Origin: an uncultured Haliea sp.
GTDB lineage: Bacteria; Pseudomonadota; Gammaproteobacteria; Pseudomonadales; Halieaceae
DNA length: 64,000 bases
Assembly (NCBI GenBank): GCA_913062625.1
Contig: CAJXWP010000007.1
Span: 20,389 to 84,388 of the forward strand
Direction of reading: 5' to 3'
The translations under genes were made by a program, and so were the position numbers. The notes beneath the pieces are model-generated. The model was not told the origin of the DNA. It was given only the letters and a program-made list of their open reading frames with translations, and searched no databases. Positions 1 through 8,365 of the stretch are shown here, piece after piece (position 1 is the first letter of the stretch; each line of letters opens with the position of its first letter).

Positions 1-179
1 GCGGCAGAACTCGCTGCGTCACCCGTCTTTTTAGCGGATTCACTCACCGTATCACTAATGCTTGAGGCACTGTCCTGCATGGTCTGTTTAGACTCTTCCA
101 TTTTTTCTTTACTGCAACCAGTGATAACGAACGTTACAGCGACAACCGAGAGAAAACCGAGCAATTTTTTATTCAACAT
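1..179 (-). CDS. Small lipoprotein, C-terminus cut by the window edge
   Basis: Reading leftward from an ATG at 179 gives a short basic start, a hydrophobic stretch and the lipobox I-T-G-C at about residues 20-23, followed by a polar, Ser/Ala/Lys-rich tail (KEKMEESKQTMQD...). This is the pattern of a lipoprotein cleaved by signal peptidase II and anchored in the envelope. The frame stays open to base 1, so the protein is at least 59 residues and its end is not in the window. The tail suggests a small helical entericidin-like or YtfJ-neighbour-like lipoprotein, but I do not recognise the family. Lipoprotein class is seen; function is unknown. Confidence 0.7.
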   Translation of the reverse strand, partial: MLNKKLLGFLSVVAVTFVITGCSKEKMEESKQTMQDSASSISDTVSESAKKTGDAASSA

Positions 180-286
180 AACATTCTCCAAAGGACTTAT
201 TAACCTAGACTAGGACAAACGTGGAGCATTCTCAAAACCTGAGATAACCGCCACGTGTTGTAATATAGCACCACCCCTGCGATGCG

Positions 287-1000
287 TCACCCAGCGTTGT
301 GATACACGTTCTGGACATCCTCTAAATATTCGAGCATGTCGACTAAATTATCGAATACAACCTGCTCGTCTTCGCCCAGCGATACGCTAGCTTGCGGGAC
401 AAACTGAATTTCATCCACTTCAAAATCGACCCCATCAAAGGCGTCTAGTAATGCTTGCTTAGCCTTGTAGTATTCGGTTTGTGGCGCAAATACCGTTACC
501 TTGCCGCCTTCGCTCTCAATATCAGACACATCCACGTCCGCCGTCATCAGGGCCTCTAGCGCTGCCTCTTCATCGCCGCCTTGAAATACTAGGATGGCAC
601 TATGATCAAACAAGTGACTGACGCTACCCGGGGAACCCAGTTTACATTTCGCTTTGGTAAAGCATTGGCGCACGTCGCCGAACGTGCGATTAGGGTTGTC
701 TGTCAGGCAATCGACAATCACCATGATGCCACCCGGGCCGAAGCCTTCATAACGCGCCGTGGCAAAATCCTCACCGCCCACGCCACGGGCTTTATCTAGA
801 GCTTTTTCAATGACATGGGCGGGAACCTGGTTCCGTTTGGCCCGTTCGATCAGGCCGCGCAGTGACAGATTGCCTTCGGGATCGACCCCACCCGACTTGG
901 CAGAAACATAGAGTTCACGAGCATGCCGGCTGTAAATTCGCGCCTTCATGTCAGAGGTTTTAGCCATCGAGTCTTTGCGATTCTGATAGGCCCTGCCCAT
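287..1000 (-). CDS. YebC/PmpR (TACO1) family protein, probable transcription or translation regulator
   Basis: The 237-residue product starts with M-G-R-A and carries the YebC family hallmarks: Y-x-R-x-A-R-E-L-Y near residue 24, P-E-x-N-L-x-L-R at about 41-48, the segment R-Y-E-G-F-G-P-G-G near residues 84-92, D-x-L-T-D-N-x-N-R-T, and G-S-P-G-S-V-S-H-L-F. Length matches the family (about 240). Members are described as DNA-binding regulators (PmpR) or as ribosome-acting factors that ease translation of proline-rich stretches, so either role is possible. A good Shine-Dalgarno (CGGAG) sits just ahead of the ATG at 1000. It appears monocistronic: RuvC/RuvA genes that often accompany YebC are absent, which fits the YeeN-like branch rather than canonical YebC. 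Confidence 0.93.
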   Translation of the reverse strand: MGRAYQNRKDSMAKTSDMKARIYSRHARELYVSAKSGGVDPEGNLSLRGLIERAKRNQVPAHVIEKALDKARGVGGEDFATARYEGFGPGGIMVIVDCLTDNPNRTFGDVRQCFTKAKCKLGSPGSVSHLFDHSAILVFQGGDEEAALEALMTADVDVSDIESEGGKVTVFAPQTEYYKAKQALLDAFDGVDFEVDEIQFVPQASVSLGEDEQVVFDNLVDMLEYLEDVQNVYHNAG

Positions 1001-1928
1001 AGCGATACTCCGTAATTTTAATAGTCAAACCTGCGAGCTCAGGCGAGTAATATAATCGCTGCCGCCGGCGGCATCCAGAGCAGACCCTGGGACTTTTTCA
1101 CTCCCGCAATGGGCCAGTGCGATCGAGCCGATCCGCACGTGTTGCGATAAAACAGCAAACAACAATGCCATAACGCCCATAATGACACTTAGTGCAGCTG
1201 ATTGGGAGAGCGTATGAGGGGAAAAGTCATCGCGTCGCGACGGCCTATTGAAGTTGCCCCTAAACACGATTACATTTACAGCGCTGAACATTGTCAAATG
1301 ACCTCGTTCACTGCTTACCATGCGCCTTGTCATAATGCCGGCTGCAGACGTGGTCCCTCCATCTGCTGGGCGAGACTAACAGGCGCAGACACGCTACACT
1401 TGTTATCTATTAGCGTGGGCTCATAGCCCATAAATGGAGCACTGAGAGTGTTGTTGAGCATCACACAAACCTGCCAGCTCTTCTTGCCGTGCGCATTTGT
1501 CAACGCACTCCCTCGCCATGCCTTCTACTGCGTTTCACCAAAACTCACTGTCGCTATCGTTTATTCATCCTATACGCAGGTGACATTTGGCGCGCACAAA
1601 CAAACTCATACCGCGCATCCGGGGAGTGTCTAACGAAGCCCATGGCACCCCAATCAGGAAAAAATGAACGTATCATCGACACGTCCGCAGACGGGGCGTC
1701 GCGTGCGCAATGCCCTGATCAGAAAGAACACCGCGCACCCGTGCGAGACGACAAACAGCAGCCGGCATCGTTACCGGAGAAAAACTGCGTCATATTGCGA
1801 CACAATTCCTTGCGAAATGTGAAGGAAATACATGCCAAGACTAGCTGTTTTTCCTATGCTCACAAGGACGTAGTCTTAGCTATTCACTGTATGGCCGAGC
1901 AGGGCCAACTGGCACAGGATTACTCACT
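1001..1928. other. Long stretch without a convincing gene
   Basis: Over 900 bases between the YebC-family gene and the oxidase remnant. A leftward open frame at 1025-1333 (102 codons) has one hydrophobic stretch but no recognisable family. A rightward frame from an ATG near 1642 to the stop at 1932 (about 96 codons, hydrophilic, Gln/Lys/Arg-rich) overlaps the ATG at 1929 by four bases (ATGA), the geometry of translational coupling, but its composition is not protein-like enough to call. The whole stretch may be decayed sequence tied to the truncated oxidase gene that follows. Confidence 0.5.
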
Positions 1929-2264
1929 ATGATGGGAGCTCTGAGTCGTTTTACGGGCTTGGCTGCACTGTGCATGCCCGCGCTGACATCTGCACAGATC
2001 AATAGGCCAAAAGGGGTGACTCCAGTCAGCCAGACTATCTATGACCTGCACATCATGGGCATCTGGATTGTTGTCGGAATTATGGCCGTTGTCTATGGCA
2101 TGATTATTTATAGCTTAATTCGTCACCGTAAATCGAAGGGGGCGATTGCCTCCACCTTCCGTCATAGTATGGTGCCCGAACTATTCTGGACCGTAATTCC
2201 TCTGGTCATTATCACAATAATTGCCGCTCCATCCATCAGTGCCCTCATCGAGATGCACGACTAG
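1929..2264 (+). pseudogene. Truncated cytochrome c oxidase subunit II (membrane part only)
   Basis: The 111-residue product has a signal-peptide-like start, then G-V-T-P-V-S-x-x-I-Y-D-L-H, a first membrane helix, the R-H-R-K-S motif, and V-P-E-L-F-W-T-V-I-P-L-V-I opening the second helix. This is the N-terminal hairpin of subunit II of aa3-type oxidase. The family normally continues for 150-250 more residues with the periplasmic cupredoxin domain that holds CuA. Here the frame stops right after the second helix, and none of the three frames downstream to 2545 shows CuA ligands (C-S-x-x-C-G-x-x-H-x-x-M). No coxA, coxC or ctaG lies nearby. I call it a remnant; a two-helix protein with a new role is the alternative. 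Confidence 0.72.
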
Positions 2265-2545
2265 GACGCTGCCAACGTTCCGGCGAAAAGACAGCCCGCC
2301 CATAAAACCCAAATCACGAGACCCTTGAGCCCGCGCATCCTCCCATCGTTTAGTGGGTCTCGTCCGGGTACCACGTGTTACTTTTTGCCTATTGGCTGTC
2401 AAGAAATGGCCTGCACCGACGCCCAATTACGTTAACTTTTGCTAGTTTCATCGGCCTCTCGGGTCATTTATCCGGCGCAGCAACTGTTATAATGTGAAAT
2501 GCGAGCAACAAGAATATTTTTCTAGCAAACTATACGAGGAAAACT

Positions 2546-3670
2546 ATGCAAACTGATTTTTGTAAGCAGTTGGGTATTGAAGCTCCCATTTTCGCTTTTA
2601 CCCACTGTCGGGACGTCGTTGTGGCGGTCAGTAAGGCTGGCGGCATAGGCGTATTAGGCGCTGTAGGCTTCTCACCCGCCAAACTAAAAGAAGAGCTGGA
2701 TTGGATTGATGAACATATCGGTGACCATATATATGGAGTCGATACAGCCATTCCACAGAAATATGAGGGCATGGACCTGAGCAGCCCAGAAGAACTGGTT
2801 GAGATGCTCCAAGCCGCAATTCCTCAGCAGCACCGTGAGTTTTCTGAGAAATTACTGGCTGATGCTGGTGTTCCGGAGTGGCCTGAAAAGGATGATGAAG
2901 TCAGCCTCAGTTTCTCTGCCGTTCAGGCCCAGGCACTCGTCGATGAAGCGCTGACACGACCCAAATGCCGCATGATCGTTAATGCCCTGGGCACGCCGCC
3001 CGCTGAAATCGTCACCCAGGTTCATGATTCTGGCCGCCTGATCGGCGCACTCGCTGGACGTCTTAAGCACGGTATCGCTCATAAAAACGCAGGGTTAGAT
3101 TTTGTGATCTGTCAGGGCTCTGAAGGTGGCGGCCACGCAGGCGAAGTCACTTCCGTTATTCTATGGCCCCAAATGGTGGATGCCATTGCACCTTTGCCGG
3201 TGCTGGCCGCTGGCGGTATCGCCAACGGACGCCAGATGTTGGCGGCCATGAGTATGGGCGTGGAAGGTGTATGGCTGGGATCCATGTGGTTGAATTCAGT
3301 AGAAGCCTTCGCTGAACCCGCCCAGCGTGAATCTTATATGAAGGCCACGTCGGAGGATACTGTTCGCTCTCGCTCCTTTACCGGTAAGACCGCCCGTATG
3401 CTTAAGAACGAGTGGACGGAAGCCTGGGACAGAGACGACACACCCGAACCCCTGCCTATGCCTCTTCAGGGCTATCTCACTTATGATGCAGTACGTCGCA
3501 CTCACCGCTACGCTGGTAACGGCGATTGTCAAAAGATAGCATTCAATCCAGTGGGCCAAGTGGTAGGGCAGATAAATTCGGTTGAGTCCTGTCGTGACAT
3601 CGTGTTCCGTCTGCTGACTGAGTACAGCGATGCTCTGGATCATATTAACGCCATCACGCCGCAGGAATAG
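2546..3670 (+). CDS. Nitronate monooxygenase / NAD(P)H-dependent flavin oxidoreductase (2-nitropropane dioxygenase family)
   Basis: A 374-residue FMN TIM-barrel enzyme. The N-terminus I-E-A-P-I-F-A-F-T and the A-G-G-I-G-V-L-G segment (about residues 31-38) are the first FMN-binding strand; E-G-G-G-H-A-G near 192-198 carries the conserved His of the family; L-A-A-G-G-I-A-N-G-R near 220-229 and G-V-W-L-G-S-M-W bind the phosphate. Family members oxidise alkyl nitronates or act as flavin-dependent enoyl reductases, and the precise substrate cannot be read from sequence. The start is supported by GAGGAAA about seven bases upstream. It stands alone. The insert between residues 55 and 125 and the C-terminal extension match the longer actinobacterial/gammaproteobacterial subgroup often found with lipid catabolic genes. 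Confidence 0.9.
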   Translation: MQTDFCKQLGIEAPIFAFTHCRDVVVAVSKAGGIGVLGAVGFSPAKLKEELDWIDEHIGDHIYGVDTAIPQKYEGMDLSSPEELVEMLQAAIPQQHREFSEKLLADAGVPEWPEKDDEVSLSFSAVQAQALVDEALTRPKCRMIVNALGTPPAEIVTQVHDSGRLIGALAGRLKHGIAHKNAGLDFVICQGSEGGGHAGEVTSVILWPQMVDAIAPLPVLAAGGIANGRQMLAAMSMGVEGVWLGSMWLNSVEAFAEPAQRESYMKATSEDTVRSRSFTGKTARMLKNEWTEAWDRDDTPEPLPMPLQGYLTYDAVRRTHRYAGNGDCQKIAFNPVGQVVGQINSVESCRDIVFRLLTEYSDALDHINAITPQE

Positions 3671-3697
3671 CAGATTCCGGATGAACGCTGGAGGGGG

Positions 3698-3904
3698 TTA
3701 GTTATCCTTCTTGCGCTCATCCGCTTCTTCAAGCACATCGCAAGGCAAGCAAAACGAGCGATAGTCTTTATCACTAATTTCAATGATGCACTCCGTGCTC
3801 ACACATCCTGACTGACCTGCGCCGTCACCGCTGTCCTTAGGCGTCTCTCTGTCAGTCGCCCCGTTCTTTGTATTATCCTGACGCCCTTCTTCACTTATGG
3901 CCAT
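3698..3904 (-). CDS. Small Cys-rich hypothetical protein
   Basis: I place the start at the ATG at 3904, because GGGAGA lies just ahead of it; an upstream ATG at 3931 has no such site. The 68-residue product has a charged, Ser/Gly/Asp-rich N-terminal half and a C-terminal half with two Cys pairs, C-V-S-T-E-C and C-L-P-C, separated by about 14 residues, ending in an acidic/basic tail. Paired cysteines at this spacing could bind zinc or form disulfides, and the product lacks a signal peptide, so metal binding in the cytosol is the likelier reading. No family recognised. It is convergent with the flavin oxidoreductase gene. Confidence 0.55.
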   Translation of the reverse strand: MAISEEGRQDNTKNGATDRETPKDSGDGAGQSGCVSTECIIEISDKDYRSFCLPCDVLEEADERKKDN

Positions 3905-4080
3905 CGCTTCTCCCTGCAAGTTCGGCTTCAATGATATGGAACATCCAATATTCTGCTGGGAAAGAACGATACGAGGAACATCAAATACCTACAGGGCACA
4001 AAAGTGATTTAAGCTTGTGAGAGCGTGAGGTCTGATGTATACCCTGTCGATGGCCAATTAAATTGCTGGATAACGTTTTG

Positions 4081-5028
4081 ATGAAATATTTCTGGCTCGG
4101 GGGACTCCTACTGCTGGCTGCCTGCGCCTACATCAGTTTAATTACTATCCCACAAGACACTATTGGCATGCAGCCCACAGCCCTGACAAGCAGCCCTGCC
4201 GAGGTAGGTTTGACATTTGAGGAGTTTTTTGTTTCGCCTCAAGACAGTAATTTACAACTCGCAGGCTGGTGGATGCCAGCACAAGAGCCACACGCCATCC
4301 TTGTATTCATTCACGGCATTGGGTCCCATCGCAACAGTCGTTACTTTGGCTCCTTAGCGTTTTATCAGGCCATGGTGACCCAGGGTATTGGCGTCGTTGC
4401 TATAGATCTGCGCAACCACGGGGAATCAGAAAGTGATACCACGGGACTGCAATTTGGTCGAACCGAAAAATACGATGTGGTGGCTGCAATCAACTGGGCA
4501 CGCAAAAAGAATGCCGATCTGCCCCTCTTTGCTATGGGCATTTCGATGGGCGGCGCCACTGTGATCGAGGCAGAATACAGTGGCGCCGAACTCGACGGTC
4601 TAATCTTGCTTGATAGCTTGCTGGATACCGTCGACAGCTTCAAACAGGGCGGATGGATAAAAACGGGTTTACCTCCCGCCCTGTTTACCATTTCAGCATG
4701 GGCACTCACCCAGTTTTACGGTCTACCCGGAGGCAGCGCACAAGCATTGGAGCGCGCCGTCACACTGGACCTACCCATACTCGTTATTCAGGATCCGGAT
4801 GACCCGGTCACTCGAGCGCGCTACAGCCAGGAACTCGCAGACCGAAATCCCAATGTCACGCTGTGGACTGTTCCCCCCATCGATCCAAAACACCCGGATC
4901 TGGCTTGGAAAAAGCGCTGGGGCAGCCATGTCGCCGCCTTTCAATTTTACCCCCAGGAAACGGTGGGACAGATAGTGGCGTTTATTGATTTATCTATAGC
5001 CAAGAACAAACAAAGTAAGCCACTATAG
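4081..5028 (+). CDS. Membrane-anchored alpha/beta hydrolase
   Basis: From the ATG at 4081 the product is 315 residues with an N-terminal hydrophobic anchor (FWLGGLLLLAACAYISL) that includes a possible lipobox L-A-A-C. The hydrolase fold follows: oxyanion segment F-I-H-G-I-G near residue 79, D-L-R-N-H-G-E-S near 108-115, nucleophile elbow G-I-S-M-G-G near 153-158 (Ser nucleophile), D-P-D-D-P-V as the probable acid loop, and G-S-H-V-A near 282 as the catalytic His. An upstream in-frame TTG at 4063 is possible but less attractive. The natural ester or peptide substrate is unknown. The next gene, a GNAT, starts 77 bases downstream on the same strand and could be co-transcribed. Confidence 0.85.
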   Translation: MKYFWLGGLLLLAACAYISLITIPQDTIGMQPTALTSSPAEVGLTFEEFFVSPQDSNLQLAGWWMPAQEPHAILVFIHGIGSHRNSRYFGSLAFYQAMVTQGIGVVAIDLRNHGESESDTTGLQFGRTEKYDVVAAINWARKKNADLPLFAMGISMGGATVIEAEYSGAELDGLILLDSLLDTVDSFKQGGWIKTGLPPALFTISAWALTQFYGLPGGSAQALERAVTLDLPILVIQDPDDPVTRARYSQELADRNPNVTLWTVPPIDPKHPDLAWKKRWGSHVAAFQFYPQETVGQIVAFIDLSIAKNKQSKPL

Positions 5029-5105
5029 GACGTGATAAAGATGAGCGTAATAACCAGATACAGTCTATTGACCATGACAAACCGCCGCGAGCAAAACGTT
5101 TCCAA

Positions 5106-5693
5106 ATGAATTTCAAACTGGTAGAGGCATCGAACGCGAATGAAGCCGCATGCATCCTTGCCGAGGCTTTTCATGATGATCCCGTGATCAACTGGATATG
5201 CAATAACCCGCCGTCACTTGAGCCATTTTTCCAGTTTACGCTGCCTGTCTTTGTCTGGCACGAGCTGAGCTATATGGATCCTCTGGGGCGAGGCGCGGCG
5301 TCGTGGCTTGGGCCGAGCCAGACGCTAAAATGGCCCATAACGCTATCGAGCGCAGTCAAAGTCCTGAAGCTCGGTGGTCTCACTAGCATCTATCGCCTGC
5401 TGTTAAGCGCCATAAAGACAGAACGATATCACCCGAAATGTCCTCACTATTATCTCTTCGCTATTGGTGTAACGCCTGAAAGTAAAGGTCATGGCTTAGG
5501 GACTGCACTTATCGGCCATATGCTACAACAGTGTGATACGGAGGGAATGCCGGCCTATCTTGAAAACTCAAAAGAGGAAAATATACCGTTTTATGAAGGG
5601 CATGGCTTCACAGTACTGAGGCAGATTCAATTTTCTCCCTCCGCACCGCGCCTGTGGTTAATGTGGCGCGATCCTATCAAGCCATTGCAATAA
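5106..5693 (+). CDS. GNAT-family N-acetyltransferase
   Basis: A 195-residue protein with the GNAT core in its C-terminal half. The segment L-F-A-I-G-V-T-P-E-S-K-G-H-G-L-G-T-A-L (about residues 117-135) is motif A, with the Q/R-x-x-G-x-G/A acetyl-CoA pyrophosphate loop in the form K-G-H-G-L-G. It is followed by A-Y-L-E-N-S and F-Y-E-G-H-G-F, the motif B region. The N-terminal half (A-C-I-L-A-E-A-F-H-D-D-P-V-I-N-W) matches the subfamily of about 200-residue GNATs with a D-P-x-x-x-W signature, common near antibiotic and small-molecule genes. The acetyl acceptor cannot be told. It follows the alpha/beta hydrolase on the same strand. Confidence 0.88.
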   Translation: MNFKLVEASNANEAACILAEAFHDDPVINWICNNPPSLEPFFQFTLPVFVWHELSYMDPLGRGAASWLGPSQTLKWPITLSSAVKVLKLGGLTSIYRLLLSAIKTERYHPKCPHYYLFAIGVTPESKGHGLGTALIGHMLQQCDTEGMPAYLENSKEENIPFYEGHGFTVLRQIQFSPSAPRLWLMWRDPIKPLQ

Positions 5694-6317
5694 CACTTCG
5701 CGTGTTGCAACGCTGCAGACGAACATTCACCAATATGCATGAGGCACTAAATTCGACGACCATTCATGCTCAAAACTAGACAAACAGAAACGCTCCAAAT
5801 GCACCAAGGAAATATTTACCCTATTCAGCAGCCATTATCAGTTCTGCTCAGCGATTTGGTCTACGGCCGTCGGCCGTTTGGTTGTCCACCACTAGCGACT
5901 CCTCACCGCGGCCAGTAGCACTGCAACAGTGCGCCTTCGCGGTGCTTATTATTTACGCTTCAAACACCATTGCGATCGCCCAAGATATCGACTAAAGGAT
6001 CGCTAAGCTACTGAATATAATATGAATTATGTTATTATATGTCTCCCAAGGATTCCTTCGCATATTCGATCTCTCGGCCAACCCGGCCAACCCGGCCGTT
6101 GGATTCACCGCTCACTGAGCCACCAGCAGAACGACTAGCAACTAGCTCTCCACCGGAAACAAACACGCAGTTTTTTCTTCAGTGACCACAGCATGGCACA
6201 GACAAGTGTACTGTATAGAAAAATAGATGGACTTGCCGTTTAGGCGAACTTGTCAGATGCCCAGCAAGTCCAATACACTTTGCTCTCTTAGTAGCAAACG
6301 GTAAGGGATAGCAGAGT
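5694..6317. other. Intergenic region with short GC-rich repeats
   Basis: No open frame here looks coding. Two small repeat clusters are visible: CGGCCGT twice in tandem (5863-5876), and CGGCCAACC twice in tandem (6075-6092) followed at once by CGGCCGTTGG (6093-6102), whose GTTGG can pair with the preceding CCAAC. An AT-rich segment at about 6013-6041 (ATATAATATGAATTATGTTATTATAT) precedes them. The stretch should contain the promoter of the amidohydrolase gene, but I could not settle on one pair of -35/-10 boxes. The TetR-box palindrome found further on is not present here. Confidence 0.5.
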
Positions 6318-7574
6318 ATGTCCAAAGTTATAATGATTAGTTCGGATTGTCATGCTGGCGCGCTGCCAGACGGTTACAAGCCCTATATGCCCAAGGAATT
6401 TCATGCTGCTGCAGATACTTGGTGGCTGCAATATGCGCGGGAAATGATGAAGCGTATGGGTACATTTTTCGATCAAGAGGCGGCGGAAGAGTTCAACAGC
6501 CGCTCCGGAAATCAGGGCGCCGGCCGCATGGACCCAGAAGCCGCCTCCACTGCAGCGCGTGCCAGTGACACAGAGCTGTGGGATTTTTTGTGTGATCCGG
6601 ACAGCATGATCGCCCCGCGCCGCGGCGAGTACGAACCCGACGTCCGTCTGCGTGAATTGGAGGATGACGGCATCGCTGGAGAAGTCATCTTTCCGCAAAT
6701 GGCTCCTTTTGGCGCAGGTCTGATGCAATACCGCCACGAGGTCACACCCCAAGAAAGCCTAGTGGGCAACCGAGCCTATAATCATTGGCTGGCAGATTTG
6801 TGCAGCGTTAATCCAGGTCGCCATGCGGGCGTTGCCATCATCAATGTCGACGACATCAGCGTAGCCGTGCAAGAAATCCGTGATGCACACAAAATGGGAC
6901 TGTTCGGAGGCGTACTTTTGCCGACCAGCACAGGACCACATCCTTTCTATCACGACTATAAGCGCTACGCCCCACTATGGAGCGTCTGTGAAGAACTCGA
7001 TATGCCGATCCATACTCATTCGGGCTGGTCACCGGATTACGGTGATGTCCCCAATGCTACCATGATGTTCATCAGCGAGGTCGACATGTGGGCCCACCGA
7101 CCCTTCACGGCATTGCTGTGGTCAGGCGTGTTTGAAAAACACCCGAAATTGAAAATGGTATTTACCGAGACTGGCTGTGCCTGGATTCTCGAGACCCTGC
7201 GAGTGCTGAAATTCAAAATTGACAATCCCATCTTCGCTCACTTTATGAAGGATCTATCGCTCACACCGGAAGAATACTTTCAACGCAACTGCTTCATAGG
7301 CGCCTCATTTTTGGCGCCGCATGAAATAGGCAGTCGCTACGATATCGGTGTCGATAAACTCATGTGGGGCTCAGACTACCCCCACATGGAAGGCACATGG
7401 CCTAACACTGAAAACAAACTGCGTGAAACGTTTCACGATATCGAGGAGGGAGAAATTCGCAATATGCTCGGCAAAAATGCGCTCGACGTATTTAGGTTTG
7501 ACCGAGAGTTAATGGAAAAAACAGCAGCTCGCATCGGCCCTCAGATCAGTACCATCAAACAGCTCGCTAACTGA
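6318..7574 (+). CDS. Amidohydrolase-2 family metal-dependent hydrolase/decarboxylase
   Basis: A 418-residue protein of the amidohydrolase TIM-barrel superfamily. D-C-H-A-G at residues 10-14 gives the first-strand D/H-x-H metal ligands; H-T-H-S-G near 235 supplies the mid-barrel His; F-T-E-T-G near 277; and W-G-S-D-Y-P-H near 350-356 gives the catalytic Asp at the end of strand 8. This layout is that of the ACMSD/2,3-dihydroxybenzoate decarboxylase-like branch, which includes many proteins of steroid and aromatic catabolic clusters, and members act as C-C lyases or decarboxylases as well as hydrolases. It heads the island: an SDR remnant follows 42 bases later. AGGGA precedes the ATG. Substrate unknown. 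Confidence 0.9.
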   Translation: MSKVIMISSDCHAGALPDGYKPYMPKEFHAAADTWWLQYAREMMKRMGTFFDQEAAEEFNSRSGNQGAGRMDPEAASTAARASDTELWDFLCDPDSMIAPRRGEYEPDVRLRELEDDGIAGEVIFPQMAPFGAGLMQYRHEVTPQESLVGNRAYNHWLADLCSVNPGRHAGVAIINVDDISVAVQEIRDAHKMGLFGGVLLPTSTGPHPFYHDYKRYAPLWSVCEELDMPIHTHSGWSPDYGDVPNATMMFISEVDMWAHRPFTALLWSGVFEKHPKLKMVFTETGCAWILETLRVLKFKIDNPIFAHFMKDLSLTPEEYFQRNCFIGASFLAPHEIGSRYDIGVDKLMWGSDYPHMEGTWPNTENKLRETFHDIEEGEIRNMLGKNALDVFRFDRELMEKTAARIGPQISTIKQLAN

Positions 7575-7616
7575 CAATCACACGGAAAATCAACGTCAGA
7601 AGGTTCTAAGCACATT

Positions 7617-8071
7617 ATGGATATTGATTTTGATGGAAAGGTTTACCTCGTCACAGGGGGCGCCTCCGGTATCGGCGCAGCGGTAGTATCGTTAACATTG
7701 CATCGCTCAGTGGCGTGCGTGCCGATTATGGCTTTGCCGCTTACAATGCCGCTAAGGCTGGCGTGATCAACCTCACACGAACAATTGCTCTGGACCACTC
7801 TCATGAGGATATCCGTGCTATCGCCGTGTGCCCTGGGTATATCGCCACACCGCTAACAGCAGGCGCGGGTTCGATTGATGCTATTCACACTGACTGGTTA
7901 CACCGCGTTCCGCTGCAACGTGAAGGGACTGCGGAAGAAGTTGCCCAGCTGATAGTGTTCCTGTTATCCCCTGCGTCCAGCTATATCACCGGTACCGAAA
8001 TCGTGATCGACGGAGGGCTGGGCAGCAGCAACAACCAGCCGAATATTCCTGGCATTTTCGCAGCCATGTAA
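7617..8071 (+). pseudogene. Short-chain dehydrogenase/reductase with an internal deletion
   Basis: From the ATG at 7617 the first frame gives M-D-I-D-F-D-G-K-V-Y-L-V-T-G-G-A-S-G-I-G-A-A, the SDR nucleotide-binding start, and then turns to nonsense and stops. A second frame, open from about 7682, gives G-S-I-V-N-I-A-S-L-S-G-V-R-A-D-Y then Y-N-A-A-K (catalytic Y-x-x-x-K), C-P-G-Y-I-A-T-P and the usual C-terminal T-G-x-x-x-x-I-D-G-G. In an intact enzyme about 115 residues (rest of the Rossmann fold, N-N-A-G, active-site helix) lie between these parts. They are missing, and the two parts are out of frame by two bases, with the junction at 7674-7684. The gene is dead as written. It would have been an oxidoreductase partner of the amidohydrolase. 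Confidence 0.85.
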
Positions 8072-8293
8072 ATCACAGCGGTCAAGGGCGACCTGTGCTG
8101 CGATCAATGACCAGCGCACGCGTTCAGCAGCAGTATTTCCGGTCGATGCACTGTGCTGATAAATGCCTGTAGGGTGTCGCTGTATTGACCCAGAGCACCC
8201 CCGTGCTGAGGGTGGCTATCAACACATTGGCGCTCAGATCGCGACAGTAGAGACAGCCTGCAGAACGGTTAGCACCCGCAAAGAAACCCCACG

Positions 8294-8323
8294 TTGACAA
8301 GAAACAGCCCCTGCCATTACAGT
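8294..8323 (+). promoter_or_regulatory. Probable sigma70 promoter of the TonB receptor gene
   Basis: TTGACA (8294-8299), a perfect -35, is followed after 18 bases by TACAGT (8318-8323), a 4/6 match to the -10. The predicted start of transcription falls inside the palindrome at 8330-8345, so a bound repressor would block initiation. Boxes are seen; activity is inferred. Confidence 0.55.
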
Positions 8324-8329
8324 ACGTAA

Positions 8330-8345
8330 TATAGTCAAAACTATA
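8330..8345. promoter_or_regulatory. TetR-type operator in front of the TonB receptor gene
   Basis: The sequence TATAGTCAAAACTATA has perfect 6-bp inverted arms (TATAGT/ACTATA) around a 4-bp centre. It matches the perfect palindrome at 14409-14424 at 13 of 16 positions, and it lies 20 bases ahead of the receptor ATG at the predicted transcription start. I infer that it is bound by the TetR protein encoded at 18387-18980. Confidence 0.65.
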
Positions 8346-8365
8346 ATAAATTAGATAATGGAATT

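Noticed and set aside
602..799. Open frame on the plus strand inside the YebC-family gene
   Set aside because: It is antisense to a clearly coding frame, has no ribosome site and no family resemblance.
1489..1932. 147-codon rightward frame ahead of the oxidase remnant, overlapping its ATG by four bases
   Set aside because: Composition is unlike a folded protein, it lacks a good ribosome site and no motif was found; listed only in the intergenic note.
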